NCBI GenBank assembly: GCA_009760855.2
Contig: WPIO01000041.1
Coordinates: 1,700,501-1,764,500, forward strand
DNA length: 64,000 bases
Origin: Cristatella mucedo
Taxonomy: Eukaryota; Bryozoa; Phylactolaemata; Cristatellidae
Reading direction: 5' to 3'
A program made the position numbers and the translations under genes. Below, one piece after another: positions 22,070-34,305 of the stretch (its first letter is position 1; the number at the start of each line of letters is the position of its first letter). The notes below the pieces were generated by a model. The model worked only from the letters and a program-made list of their open reading frames with translations, had not been told where the DNA came from and made no database searches.

Positions 22070-22160
22070 GCTACTGGTTTGGCCGAGTGGTTAAATTGCT
22101 TGCTCCACCGACAAGGTCAAGGTGAATGTATTTGATGACCGAGGTCATGGGCACTGTGGC
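22070..22160 (+). mobile_element. SINE-2, 5' half
   Basis: actggtttggccgagtggtt (tRNA-like A box), gaatgtatttgatgaccgag. The 3' half is missing; a minus-strand SINE-1 follows immediately. Confidence 0.6.
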
Positions 22161-22177
22161 ATAAAAAAAATAAATAC

Positions 22178-22345
22178 TAGCTGATTTAACAGCATCTTCT
22201 ATTGGTATAGCGACAGAAGAGCCTTTACGGCTACTGCAGTGGCGATAACAGAATCGCCCACCGCAGAATTCGAACCCACGTCCTCGGGGCCGAGGTCGTG
22301 CAAAGCGACCACCGGCCCCGAGTGAGCCATTACGGCTCCTGCATA
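22178..22345 (-). mobile_element. SINE-1
   Basis: Reverse complement of the SINE-1 consensus: ctgatttaacagc end, gcgacagaagagcctttacg, box B as ttcgaacccacgtcct. Confidence 0.7.
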
Positions 22346-23518
22346 TGCGAATTCCTGGCTACGCCTATACTCGGCAGTAGTGGTAGACAGTACTCTATCG
22401 GTACCAAGTGTCCTAACCACAAAAAGCCTTGCTACAGATTGTGTGGGAACCACTGTCAAGCATGCACTCGGCCTCTGACCGGCCTTACTTGTGCAGCTCA
22501 GCTGGGGCAGCTCAGCTATCCGATGCCCAGAGCCTGCAGCTCAGCGAAAACTGAACGCTGGCTGCGATGGAAAGAAGGCTCGACCAGCCACGCCTCTTGT
22601 GCCGGCAAGCACAGCTGGCATGCCTCAAACGGCCACTGCGCCTTAAAAGAGATTTTATTCTCTAAGAGCACAATCAAGTATCCAATTATTAGGACGGAGG
22701 CTAGTTGCTAAGGCCAAGGTCGACTGCTAGGCTTTGGTCACCAAGTGTGGCAATAAAGCAGACTTAGATAAACCAATCCTTAAGCACTAAAAGCTGCACA
22801 GGCTTCAAAAGTGCTACAGAAAACACTAGCCCACAATGCCCTCTTAATCGTCGTGGCTTTATTGAGTTACAGACCGAGTAGATTAAATCAAATGCCATCT
22901 TTTCCTCACTAGTGTCCATAAGGGCTAACTAGTATAAGGACACAGTTATACGTTTGTGAGCTCTCTGTGCTATGCTATTCCATGTCATGCCCGTTTTAAT
23001 TCCTGATTCATGCTCACGGTGCGAGCACCTTCATGCAGACTTGTGCTAATGTGTGAACGCAAGCAACGACTTTGGGCTGAGCCCTTGGGTGGAAACCAAG
23101 AAAGTTCCGCAGACTGTCACCAACATCCTTAGTCTTTCTTTCTAAAGGTTTTTGGGATCACTCACTCTGAAATAGGCCTCGGCTTTAATGAGAGCTTGCC
23201 AGCCAGTATCAATGCCAAGCACTATTTCTCCATCGATTGACTGATTGATGATCTTGCTGCCACCTGACACTTGACAACTTATCCCAAATGACCGAACCAT
23301 AGCATGGCACTAGGCCAAGTTGAATGGTTTTGGATCGCTTGGACTGGCAGCTACAGTAAAATATATACTCGTAAGTCTTGCAAAATGTAAGACAGTTTTA
23401 GCAACAGGCAAAGGCTGCCTGACATTGCTCTCATGCACAACCTGGCGACGAAATCTTCAATGGGACCGTTGCTATTTATAGCAGGAATACTCTAGATGCA
23501 AATATACTGCTACTACTG

Positions 23519-24180
23519 CTAATAATAATAATAATACATTTGATGTAGCACCCTCAGAGAACTCAATCTCTTTTTAGACAATGTACATTTGCTACAAAGG
23601 AAGCACAATCAAATGGCTAGTGTTAGCATGCTCAATAAATAATTAGAACAATATGGTTAGAAGTGGCATGCATGGTCAGCATGCAAGTACAGTTAGTGGT
23701 CACGTGCACAGTACAGTGTCAGCACACATTAATACATAAAGGACGAATCACATGGACCCACTAAAAGCTGTGATAAATAAATGCTTTTTTAGTTTCTTTT
23801 TAAATGTGATTAATTCAGGAAATTGTGTGCCTTCAGTCGATAGTGAGTTCCAGTCTTTGGAAGCAAAAGAACTAAAGGCGCGGTCTCCAAAAAGTTTGAG
23901 GTTTGTACGAGGTATAAATAGACGATTTGATTTCGAAAAGCATGTGGTACGATGCTTGGCCTGGTGGGGGAGTAGATCTGATAGGTAGGCTGGAGCAAAA
24001 GATTGAAAGAACCTAAAATTGAGTAACAAAACCTTGAAGTCAATGCGTTGCTGGGAGCCAGTGCAGGTCAGCTAGAAGTGGTGTGGTGTGGCAACTGCGC
24101 CACTCACGACAGGCAAGCCTAGCTGACAAGTTTTGCACCAGCTGTAAGCGCCTGATTGCACAAGCCGGTAGACCAGTTTA
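23519..24180 (-). mobile_element. LINE A, 3' part, interrupted
   Basis: (AAT)n at 23519-23535, then the tail and coding 3' end. The minus-strand reading includes PAYLSDLLPHQAKHRTTCF and [13 protein letters not shown]. Homology continues past a nested plus-strand insertion into 24386-24650. Confidence 0.75.
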
Positions 24181-24185
24181 GATGT

Positions 24186-24385
24186 GGAGTTTATACTGCC
24201 ACTAACCACATTTGCATGCTGACCCTGTGCAAGTCACCCCTAACCACGTTGTTTATGCTGTTTATCAAGCATGATATTACTCACGATTCAATCGCGTTTC
24301 CCTTTGCAGCAAATATAAAGCGCCTAGGAAGAGATTAAGTTCTCTGAGGGGCACTTTATCAAATGCATTATTATTATTATTATAA
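24186..24385 (+). mobile_element. LINE A tail nested in an inverted LINE A copy
   Basis: A 3'-end fragment (ccactaaccacatttgcatg to the (ATT)n run) in plus orientation, inserted within the minus-strand copy on either side. About 60 bp of the host copy is missing at the site. Confidence 0.7.
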
Positions 24386-24650
24386 TTATTAGTATCTCTG
24401 CCTAAACAAGCCCGAATCTTAGCAGTGTTACTTAGCTGAAAGTAGGCAGACTTGATTGTGGAGCTGATGTGGTTGTCTAACAAAAGGTTACTTTAGAACA
24501 TGACAACTAGATTTCGTGCAGATTCAACAGGATATAGGCTGGCAGAGCCGATTGTGAGCGTTAGCCTTTCCAATTTCCGAATCGCACTTGATTTGCCCAT
24601 AGCTAGTAAGTCGATTTTGTCATCATTCAATACTACGGGAATACCTTGAC
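24386..24650 (-). mobile_element. LINE A, continuation of the 23.5-kb copy
   Basis: The minus strand resumes at the block encoding ARACLGRDT and goes on to the start of the legible region (DDKIDLLAM). Same orientation and order as the 23.5-kb part. Confidence 0.65.
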
Positions 24651-25229
24651 TATGGCTATTGCGACTCTCCACTGTTCACTCATGCTGAGATATAAATGCA
24701 AACTACCAATGCTGCAAATACTGTCACATTAATGTTGCATATCCTCTTAGTACTACACAGTCCTGCCAGAACAAGCTAACATTGATCTTGTGAATGGCGA
24801 CCTTTCGTAGGTTCATGCATCGGACATCCCAGCCAGGCTTTGCCATGCCCGAGCCTTGTGTGCACTCATAGTGTGCGACCACCATGGCCAGGCGCCTTTT
24901 TGCAGCGACGAGTGTCGCACGGTCAGACATTTGTTGGCTGTGTTAAGGTCGATGACGTAAATACGTTAGTCTGGTGACACGGTCATGCTTACGACGGCAT
25001 TAAATGGAGCACTGGCTGCCACACAAGTTTGCTTTCAATCTCATAGCTGCAGTCCACGGGCTGCACTATCTTGCTGCCGCCAGGAAGTCCTACACCCGAA
25101 GGAAGGACGAGCATGGAAAAAGCGGCATTCCCATTCTTGCCTGCCTGCCTCCTCCACCTTCCCAGCCGCCGAAAGCCTGGTCTTCGGTTACTCGGTCTCA
25201 TACTGCTTCCGGCTGCCAATGGCAGGCTC

Positions 25230-25408
25230 AGTAAATAAATCCTAGCTGATTTAACAGCCTCTTTTGTATAGCGACAGAAGAGCCTTTACGGCCGTCACCA
25301 CCGCTTGCAGTGGCGATAAAGGATCGCCCCGCCGCAGGAATCGAACCCACGACCTCGGGACCGAGGCCGTGAAAGCAACCGCCTTACCTAGTGTGCCATC
25401 ACGGCTCA
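25230..25408 (-). mobile_element. SINE-1, well preserved
   Basis: Full-length copy: agctgatttaacagcctctt, body ttgcagtggcgataaaggat, box B ggaatcgaacccacgacctc, head to the A-box region. Confidence 0.75.
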
Positions 25409-25774
25409 CCAAGTTTGCACCTGGATAGTGTGAGGCATCTGAGCAAGAGGCAGGGTGATTGCACTTGGGCCATTGCTAGCTCTGACTGCCTCATAATGGC
25501 CACTGCTAGCCAGCTCTGACCAGGGTGCAGCTGCTATGCAACAACGATCCATCAGCACTGCCGAACCGGTAAAGGCTCACATATTGGCAATAATAATAAT
25601 GATTTTTGTTTAGCTCCCTCAGTGAGCTGAGTTGAACCGTTAGAGGCTTGTGTAACAAGCAGCTCCTATGATGGAGCCTGCTTATGCTCTGGACATCTAT
25701 CGGGCACCACCATTACCTGCTCCCTGAAGCCGCATCTGATGAATTCAGTCCCACCGCTCAGTCACCACCAGCAC

Positions 25775-25778
<4 letters not shown>

Positions 25779-25865
<87 letters not shown>

Positions 25866-26132
25866 TATGTGTGTGTGTGTGTGTGTATGTGTGTGTGTGT
25901 GTGTGTGACAGACAGACTGACAGAGGGAGAAGAGAGAGAGAGAGCAACCGAGAGAGAGAGGCAGACAGAGAGACCGACAGACAGGGAGCAAGAGAGAGAG
26001 AGCAACCGAGAGAGAGATGCAGATAGAGAGACCAACACATAGAGAGACAGACAGATAGACTGACAGAGGGAGAGACAGAGACAGAGATAAACAGAGACAT
26101 TCAAAAAGACAGACAGAGGGAGAGAGAACGGC
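25779..26132. repeat. (GA)n, (TG)n and GA/GACA-rich tract
   Basis: Pure GA to 25862, TG-rich to 25908, then irregular GA with cagacag units to 26132. Long open frames here are composition artefacts. Confidence 0.95.
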
Positions 26133-26204
26133 AATATTTGCCACCCGGCACCATTCGGCCAGGTTTATCGGTGCATAGGCAGCATAACTCTTACTCGAAC
26201 CGAC

Positions 26205-26500
26205 ATGACCCGCTGCTGAAAGCTTAACAACTACTCTCCTACGGCCGACTATGGCACATCCTTTTCAGCGGTCCTGAGCTGCTACTTCTATGCTACTCAC
26301 TACCTCAACTGCTCTCAGGACTCTGCTATGCTTCCCACTTTCTCTCTGTTGCGTTAGACGAAGTCTGTTGGCTACCGAATGCGTACCGAAAGCTGCTTAG
26401 GCTGTGAGTGCGCTATACAAAACTCTCTTGCGTAACACCTACATGGTTTGTATGACTTAGTGAAGTTACAGACGGAGATACATTACATTCTGACTACTTA
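26205..26500 (+). mobile_element. LINE B, 3' end
   Basis: ctacggccgactatggcaca, tgtgagtgcgctatacaaaa and a (TACAT)-rich end at 26481-26494, which defines the tail repeat of this family. Confidence 0.65.
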
Positions 26501-26884
26501 GCTGAGCTCATCATGCAGTTTCTGCCTTTTCCTGCCACCCAGTCTATGCAGGAAAGTAAAGCAGCTGCTACCTGTTATCAATTTTCTTAAAGACCATTGG
26601 TGAAAGAAGCTTCTATTGTGACCTTCGTACCTATAAACACTGGCTTCCAGAATTATTATGCAATGGCATACTCTTCTAGTAGCTATCTTATGCTGCTACT
26701 TCGACTAATCACTTCCTTGATTGGCCTCCCGATTCAGCCAAGCTCCTTTAATTTGCTTAATTGTCTGATATAGAAAGGATAACAGTAATAGCCCAAATAA
26801 ATTTCTGTAGTATCCCAAGAGAATATTCTATCTACTGAACACAAAAGTGTTGAGTCCATTGGCAACCATTTGTACACCGAAAGC

Positions 26885-27520
26885 CGCATGTAATGTAATG
26901 TAGCTCAATCTGCAATAAAGCAAAAAAGACCAAGTTGATGTTGTGCAGGAGAGTTTTCAATTGCCCAGTCAAAGCCGAAGCAGCTTTTGCTAGGCATTTG
27001 GTAGCCCACAGACTTCATATCAAACAACACAGATAAAGTGAGAATCATAGCTGTGTTACGAGGCCAGTAGAGGTATTGACCAGCATGCGACTAGCAGCTC
27101 AGGATGGCCGGGAAGGTTTTGCCACATTCGACAGCAGAAGAATATGTGTCGTTGCATACAATTTTTAGAGTTGAACTCCGAAGTCTAGGACCTGCAGAGC
27201 AAAAGCTTCTGTCTCTAGCGGTCCTTGAGCAGCAGAATGAACCAGCCAACTTTTTTTTCGATAGAGAGGAGGCTGAAACGGATGCAGCAGTTTAGCTAGG
27301 TATGAAGGAGCCAAGCCATAGCAGGCCTTGTTGGTCAGAGTTAGAACTTTTGTCTCTACCCGTTGATCAACCGGTAGCCATCGCAGCTCCTTCAGCAAAG
27401 GAGACACATGGCTGAACCCCTGTGTATTGTTGACCTGCCTTGCAGCCATATTCATTACTAGCTGTGGTGGCCTAATGACGTTTTCAGCCAAAATTGAATT
27501 GCAATAATAAACCCAAGAGT
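26885..27520 (-). mobile_element. LINE B copy with coding 3' end
   Basis: Tail (ATGTA)n at 26888-26902. The minus-strand frame 27165-27491 contains HVSPLLKELRWLPVDQRVE and GLAPSYLAKLLHPFQP, the clearest family-B protein sequence. Confidence 0.75.
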
Positions 27521-27713
27521 ATCACACTCTGTCATAACACCGGTTCAGTCTTCAGTCTTACGCAGGCGTTACCTCTGGAGATCCAAGCTCCCATGTGTTC
27601 ATGCAAACATTGCTGAAACGCATCGAGCTGTCTGTGCAACTCACTCATCGGCAGCCGGCAGCCAGGATAGAAGCGCACGGCCCAGAAGCAGACGCTGTCC
27701 CAGTGACACTTAC

Positions 27714-27818
27714 AGCAGTCCGTAGATGGTCGGTGGCGAGCAGCTGGCATCGGCTTCAGCTCTCGGCTGGCACAAAGCCCTCGAGCGAATCCTTGAGATC
27801 TTATTGTGATCGAGGTCA
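27714..27818 (-). CDS. LGR receptor, extended LRR exon
   Basis: A 105-bp phase-2 exon with acceptor gcttactgtttcag and donor CT/gtaagtgtc. It starts with a clear repeat, DLDHNKISRIRSRAL, and continues through an Ala/Cys/Pro-rich stretch to TIYGL plus a split Leu codon (CT + G). It is about nine codons longer than the 78-bp family exon, so this repeat carries an insertion that includes a cysteine pair (Cys in RALCQP and in ASCSP). Position and phase place it between the 29.2-kb and 20.8-kb exons, exactly where the FSHR repeat starting DIQDN lies. Confidence 0.85.
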
Positions 27819-28513
27819 CTGAAACAGTAAGCACACCCCCAATGCACAGTAAGGATTGCATCCACCAGATGCATGGTCCTGAGGCTTGGCAAGTGGGAGC
27901 CAGAGGGTGGGACCAAAAGTATTCGATTTTGCATGCTATTATCGTCAAGGAAGCCTGCCAGTAAGACGACGGCTGAGTCACTCTGCACGACAGGGCTACA
28001 ATCGTCAAATCTAACAGACAGCATTTGCTCACAAATAAATGCCAAGAAGTAATTCTTCTTTGAAACAATCACACACGCGTGATTCCACAAAGCCACCACT
28101 GACTAAACCTGTGATATCCCATGAAGAAGTTTTCGAAAGTTTCTGATTACCGAGTGGTTACCATAATTAAGTTTTTAAGTCAAGTAAAAAGAGCCTGTAG
28201 CCTGGTATCCCCTTTACCAGACAGTCCCTGGTCCTCACAAACAAGCTGGGGACAAACTGAGTCCAGCAGTTACTCAGCTTTATAATGCTTTTCTTTATAA
28301 AAGTGTTGCTGTGTTGCTTCCAAGTCTTTCAAAACGGCCATCGTTCGACCAATACCCAAGCAGCCTGGACTGAACGACACATGGCTGGATCTGTCTGTGT
28401 GACACATGGCTGGATGGTCGTGATGAGCTGACCCGGTGTGGGCAGACGAAACTGGTAGACCAAGGAAGGATGGTAAGGGCAGGCTTGGCGCGATTCTCAT
28501 CGTGGCGCGAGGG

Positions 28514-28567
28514 TTAATAATAATAACAATAATAATAGCACATTCGATATAGCACCCTCAGAGAATT

Positions 28568-28651
<84 letters not shown>

Positions 28652-28700
28652 AGGCACTTCACATTTGCTGCAAAGAGAGCACGATCGATTCAGTTGTGGA
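28514..28700 (-). mobile_element. LINE A tail with internal (TC)n expansion
   Basis: The normal tail caatctctttttaggcac is interrupted by about 80 bp of pure (TC)n at 28570-28649; sequence on both sides matches other family-A tails. Confidence 0.7.
28570..28649. repeat. (TC)n inside a LINE A tail
   Basis: Pure TC run interrupting the family-A tail. Confidence 0.95.
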
Positions 28701-28870
28701 CGACAGTCCTAGGTCTTAGCACGGAGGGCAGGGATCTTGCCCTTCACGGCCAAGGTTTTAGGTTCAAGTCACACATGGGACGATCCTTCATTGCCCACTG
28801 CAAGCGGCTGACTGACTGTCGTTAAGCATCATCTACTGCTGTATACATGAGGCTGTTGAAACAACTAAAC
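28690..28870 (+). mobile_element. SINE-1, diverged
   Basis: gccaaggttttaggttcaag (box B-like), cattgcccactgcaagcggc, atgaggctgttgaaac. Confidence 0.6.
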
Positions 28871-29196
28871 TTGACATTAGGCAGATGAAGCTTGAGGGAA
28901 GGGGAAGTAAAGCTACAAGAACGACAAGTTAGGTGTCATCAAATGAAGGCAGCTAACTCGACCGATGCACTTATCAGACTTAAAATGTGCGAATGCTCTG
29001 GACTGACTAGGCGCCGATGCATGGTGCACTTGCACGCACGGTGTGCGCAGTCTCTTCCTTGTCTCTGCAGTGCCGACAGATGGCGTGGGGGAGCTGCTGC
29101 TGCTGCTGTTGTGCTCGACAGCCAACAGGCCAGTAGCCTGACCCACTCACTGGTGAGCCGCATCGAGGCAGAACCTCTGGCTGCCTGAGAACTTAC

Positions 29197-29274
29197 ATTT
29201 CTACCGGCGTCGAATCTTGATTGGCGAATGCTGAGAAATCCGGCAGCTCCACGAGCCCATTACTCTCTAGGTGG
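29197..29274 (-). CDS. LGR receptor, LRR exon 3 of those seen
   Basis: A 78-bp phase-2 exon between acceptor ctctatttacag and donor AT/gtaagttc. It contains the LRR core NGLVELPDF, then a loop ending STPVE and a split Ile codon (AT + T of the next exon). This matches the irregular repeat of glycoprotein-hormone receptors that carries NTGIKHLPD in FSHR (recalled), where the motif is also followed by a longer, less regular stretch. Only the minus strand gives an open phase-2 reading with both splice sites. Confidence 0.87.
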
Positions 29275-29615
29275 CTGTAAATAGAGAAAAAAAGCTTGCC
29301 GGGCTCAGGACTTTGCACATATACTCAGTCGTTTGATGTTCAAACAGCTCCTTCTAAGCGGGTCACTGCCAAAGCCGGGAGTCTTGCTTCTTGACGTCAC
29401 ATCTTTGCTCTATTGGAAGAGGATATCTGCTTCTCACACTCGCAGCCGAGTTTTCGAGCCCACTCAGGCTTTAGCAGGTCACTGAATTCACGGACCAATT
29501 GCAGGATCGGCACAGACAATCAACCCACAACTCGTCTGGAGGCAGAGAAGGATACATTTGCTTTCTGATACCTGGCTGCTTCTTTCGGCAGCCATTTGTA
29601 CCACTAGCTGCATGC

Positions 29616-29618
<3 letters not shown>

Positions 29619-29659
<41 letters not shown>

Positions 29660-29732
29660 TTTGCTATCTTACTAGCTCTCTCTCTTTTTTTTATCTCCCT
29701 CTCTCTCCCTCCCCCTCTCTCTCTCCCCTCTC

Positions 29733-29763
<31 letters not shown>

Positions 29764-29764
29764 C
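29619..29764. repeat. (TC)n, TC-rich and (TA)n tract
   Basis: TC run at 29619-29656, mixed TC-rich, and TA run at 29741-29763. Confidence 0.9.
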
Positions 29765-30304
29765 GTTTTCTGCTACTCTCGCCAACGGTGGCAGATTTTT
29801 CGGCCAGCCGTAGGCCTGCCTGAAGCTCAAAATTGGCATTGACACGAAACAATGCACCACTTGCTGGCTGCGACTTCATTGAACTTTTACCCCTTGCAGG
29901 CCTCCAAGGCCACATGCATCGCTTACAGGGGGGCTACCGCTCCGGTGAGAGGCCACAGTTGTCAACAGGTTAATATCTTGACAAAAGATGCCCAGCAAGG
30001 TAAAGAAGGGACTGAGAAGGGGGTTGATGGCGACTGAGAGGGGGTTGACCATAGGACAGACTAACAGCGGCCGACCCAGATGTAGCATACAACCACTGTT
30101 TCTGCCACCACCTGCACTGACTTTGCATTTTGAAAGTCTAATCTAAAGATGTATCTGTTAGACTTGACTTACCCGTGGCCCATGCGAACCTGTATTTACT
30201 ATTCCTATGTGCTTTACTTGCTTACCTTCTAAGAATCACGTTATATTTCTATACCCGATTAATAGAGTGCTGGTTATCAGTGGCCCTATGTCTGCTTGTC
30301 TTAA

Positions 30305-30870
30305 CCTTTAGCCATTTAGTCAAGCAGCGAATCGACCTCAAGGTTCTGTCACTCATTTTAAGATCCCTTCGTTCTCTGGCTCCGGCATAACAATCAGATC
30401 TACTCCCCCACCAGGCTAGGGATCCTTCCAAGCATAACTAACATTACAAATATCCATAGCCTCAGGATATGTCCTGGGCCTTTCAAAAAAGGCTGTAATC
30501 AGGCCACTACTCAAGAAAGTAACACTAGACCAAGAAAATTTGAGCAACTTCTGCTCAGTCTTCCTTCTACCGTTCCTATCAACGACACTGAAATAAGTAG
30601 TAGCTGACTTAGAGTCTTTCTGCTTGTTCTGCTTGATCTTTCTGCAGCATTTCATACTAATGATCAGAAAGTCCTTCTCGAGCGCCTCTCATCTCGCCTG
30701 GGTATCAGTTGGATAATCCAGAATACTGATGTAAATGTGTGAATAGACAAAGATCATCCGGAAATCATCTGCAGTATTGGGTACCTCGGGGTTCTGTATT
30801 TGGCCCGTTTATTCTCAATGTGTATACTCTTCCTCTTGCCAATGTGCTTGCCATGCACAGGACTAAAGCC
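30305..30870 (+). mobile_element. LINE A fragments, rearranged
   Basis: A piece at 30315-30425 encodes VKQRIDLKVLSLILRSLRSLAPA-type sequence (read in two overlapping parts). From 30480 come blocks typical of the RT core: RPLLKKVTLD, and near 30783 VPRGSVFGPF (family GVPQGSVLGPL). The order is scrambled relative to an intact element, so this is a deletion/rearrangement product or two insertions. Confidence 0.5.
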
Positions 30871-30999
30871 TGTGTATGCTGTTTGCGTTTTTGCTTTGAA
30901 CAACTTTAGCTCAAGAGTCATTACAGAGTGTTTATAACAGAAAGCAACTGTGCTAAAGTATAGCCACAGCCCAGAATCACTCATCTTTGGGTTGTAAAA

Positions 31000-33900
31000 C
31001 TTCGTGAAGGATTCGCGATATTCGCACTCGATAATGATGGGCAGGAACCTCGCAGATCGCTACCTCCCGGTGCAGGCGTTCCCTTCCAATCGCTCCTCTC
31101 ACTAAAATAAAGCATGCCTCACTTGCACCGGTCGGCATTGCCATCCGTGAACCACCAAACTGGGCCTACAAATACTTCTGTAACCCTTTTGGGTATTGAA
31201 AGCCCACGGCATCGTCGCATAGCTAAACATTTTGATTGGCTCGTTAATTGGAACTAAAGTGAAAGGTAAAACGAAAAACGTTTTGAGTGGGGAATACAGT
31301 TTCATGGATGTAACCACAGTGGCCGAGTAGAACCGGACGATCACTTTTCTACATGCAATCCAGATTACATTTTAAAATAACTACCCCATAATCATTGAAA
31401 AAAGTTAAGGAATTTTAGTTGTTGATTTGTTCAGTTTTGAAATGATGACTCTCCCGGGCTTCTTGTTCAGTCTACACGTGTGGCTGAGTCTCAAGCTTTC
31501 GATGAGTTCGACGCTGGCAAAGTGATCTCTGTTAATTGTTTGCTATTGTATTCTTCAAGAGTTACGAATATATCATACATTCTCTGCTCTGTTTTACGAT
31601 CCATTGTTTTCAAAGTATGTCACTTTCTCACCTTTGGGAATTTATCCCACTATAGCTTTTTCAAATGAAATTTTATTTCCAACTACGGCAGTAAGTTTTG
31701 ACATTGGCATTTACTTTCGCCCGGGGGTCTCTTCCTATTGGTCAGCAACCGATAGCGAATCGTAGCGAAGACTTTCGCTTTGGTACGCATGAACGAAACG
31801 CGCTTTCGATATTATCTAGGAAGATATTCAGTTGATAGTCCTCTGAAGCTCTGACGCTCTCGAGTGACCACAGCGCACGTGCTGCTCTTGAATGAGCCTG
31901 TAGCTGCAACCTTCGAAAACTCCGACTCGGGCAACTGGACCTGCACGCCCGATGCACGTCCATTGGTCAAACCGTCGACTAGGTCACGTTGACGCTCTAG
32001 CTCTAGAGACGTCGAAATCCAGCATCGACGACGACGGCGGCTTGACAAGAGCTAGAATCTGCTGTCGGAGTAACTCCACTCTCGGAGCATCGACCAGCCG
32101 ACACGATCTCAGGGCAGAGCAGGCAGTTTCCCTAGTAGCTTCGCAGGTGAAGTCTTTAGGCAGTTAAAATACGAAATACCTCACAATACCGACGCTATTC
32201 TTTGACTCGAAGTTACAAACACTGGCGAAGCTGGCGACTCGAAGCACGGCCGCGGCGAGTCGTAGACGATGATGCCTCGATACACGCAGGCACCACTGTA
32301 GAGCCCCCAAATACCTTGATGTATATAAAAGGCCCGTGTTCTAGCATAGAACGGTTTATTTCAAAGTCACTGAGTGGCTAAATGTGTTCAGCATCAGCCA
32401 TTGCGTACAGCTTACTTGACTCGAAGCCCGAATCACAACTGTCTCGTTCGAAGACCAAAGCCCGACTGGAAACCTTACTACATGATATCGTATGCATATC
32501 GCTTCGCTTATTTGAGTGACATATCATTACATACCGTAGCATTGTTTTTTTACATCCGGTGCCTACAAGTAGCAATTCGGAATTCGCTAGCAAACACTAG
32601 GGGTAGCTTAATTTTCGCAGCCTTTCTAGCGTTTCAACGCTAAAGAGTTTTCTTATGGGCTGAAACTTGACCTTGGCCGACCAAGAGGACTGAGGGGTGG
32701 GCCTGGCTGCAACCGATCGGGGTCGCTCCTGGGGCTTTGAGGCGAGAGCCCAAAGTTGCGGATTTTTAGCCCAAAATTAACAAGCTTCCGCCACGGATCC
32801 TAAGAAACCTACTTTTTTTAGCTGCTCTGATGGACTTATCTCGAAATCGAACCCGTCACAGCGAGGAACGAAGCGAATGGTAGGGCCAAGAGCTGTTTTT
32901 CGAATCGTATGAGTCCTTGGTAGCTAGAGCTGCAGTAAATCCCTCGCGAATTGACAGGGTATTGCTTACCAGTGCCGCTCAGTCTGCGTCCCGCGAGGCA
33001 CCCTGTCGCGGCTTGTCCGGTTAAGGGCGTCCAGACGATTCGGCGCCGAATGTTCGTGCCGCTTGCACTTCGTGCTCTTTGTGTAATGCTACTGCACGTC
33101 CGCTGCACGTTGCTGCCAGATTTAGCACGTTAAATATAGACCTTAGAATACGTCAGAGGGGCTACCCGTGCCAAAATCACGCCCTTACCATTAGCGCTAG
33201 CTGCAAAACACGTCCTCCAGTAATAGCGCCTGATAACTTAACGAATTACTCCCCGCGTTCTCTTACTACGACAGCTGCTGATCTCTCTAGCCTACTAGTG
33301 ATAAAACTGACCCTAACCACGAAGATCGCTTTGGAATGCCTTCACCTTGTGCAATATACTGTTAGTTGTTAGCCATCTGATATTTGACGACGCCATTGGC
33401 GTTGTCGATGCTACCGAGACGTGGCCGAAGTCAAGGAACTGCTCGGCTATGCCAGATCCTACGGAGCGAAGTTTGCTACTTTTCTAATACTCCAAGATTG
33501 TGGAATCTGGTGGTGGAGTCGCCATTTTCGCATGCAGCTCCTTATAGTTCAAGACTTTTCCGGTTCCAACTGATCTTTTGTTTTGAAACTCTGGCTGCCT
33601 GTGCTGCTCGCGGCAAGTAGTTTTCGATGGCGGCGATTGTTATGGCCGCCCACTGCCTAGCAATCCCAGCTTCACCTTTGACTTTTTCGCCTTTCTCTCA
33701 GCTATCTGAACAGCGCATCACCTGTTTTTCATTCCGATTTACTTCCATAGCCATTTTTATAATCCACCTAATCCGATGTTCTCCAACACGATTTCACCGT
33801 CTGAATCTTACTGCCACTCATTTGCGTTCAACGCATTATATATTTTAAATGTCATAACCTTGACCAAGTTTACTACTGAAATCTTAGCCAACCAATTTTC

Positions 33901-34160
33901 CTAATCTCCCCATTCTGAACGTCTGATCATGAGTTGATTTCATTTTTATTGGAATAATTTGTATTTCAGTATCCAATATTATATGCAAGTCAAGAAATCA
34001 AAAGTATATTTCGATTGATGCTCTTCATAGAAAACTTGCGCCCACTGCCCTACATCTTGAAACTCTTGCCAACCTTCCATACAGCACCTAAAATACAACG
34101 CTAGCAAGCGTCCTAGACTAATCTGCACCACCGATGAAATGGCAAGTCTATCCAACAGGT
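31000..34160. other. Receptor intron with a CpG-rich block
   Basis: 31730-33100 is CpG-rich, with open frames on both strands and a TATA-like gtatataaaaggcccg at 32318. No product was recognised. The remainder (31000-31730, 33100-34160) shows nothing identifiable. Confidence 0.35.
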
Positions 34161-34164
34161 CTAT

Positions 34165-34305
34165 CTCAAGAGCTGATTTGGCCCAGAGGTTAAGGTGCTC
34201 GCCCCGACCAAGGCCCTTCCGAGGTTGTGGGCTCGAGCCGCTTAACATACGTTAAGCGTCAGAATAGCGAATAGGCTCCCTATTGGGGCGCTATATAAAA
34301 TAGTT
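34165..34305 (+). mobile_element. SINE-2, short variant
   Basis: gcccagaggttaaggtgctc, ggttgtgggctcgagccgct, tacgttaagcgtcagaatag and cgctatataaaatag. Confidence 0.65.

Noticed and set aside
22770-23314. Two protein-like minus-strand frames of about 55 codons (22770-22945, 23140-23314)
   Set aside because: Composition is natural, but there is no family similarity, no consistent splice pair and no link to the receptor phases. Frames of this length are expected by chance.
25745-26134. Open frames of up to 130 codons in GA/TG repeats; similar ones at 38.2, 39.0, 43.9, 46.5, 52.8 and 62.5 kb
   Set aside because: Dinucleotide repeats stay open in several frames; the translations are low-complexity Ser-Leu, Arg-Glu, Tyr-Ile or His-Thr runs.
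29490-29525. Candidate minus-strand exon around 29.43-29.53 kb (FSDLLKPEWARKLG)
   Set aside because: The frame is open for only about 40 codons, with no receptor or known-domain similarity, and the receptor junction 36812 to 29274 is already in frame without it.
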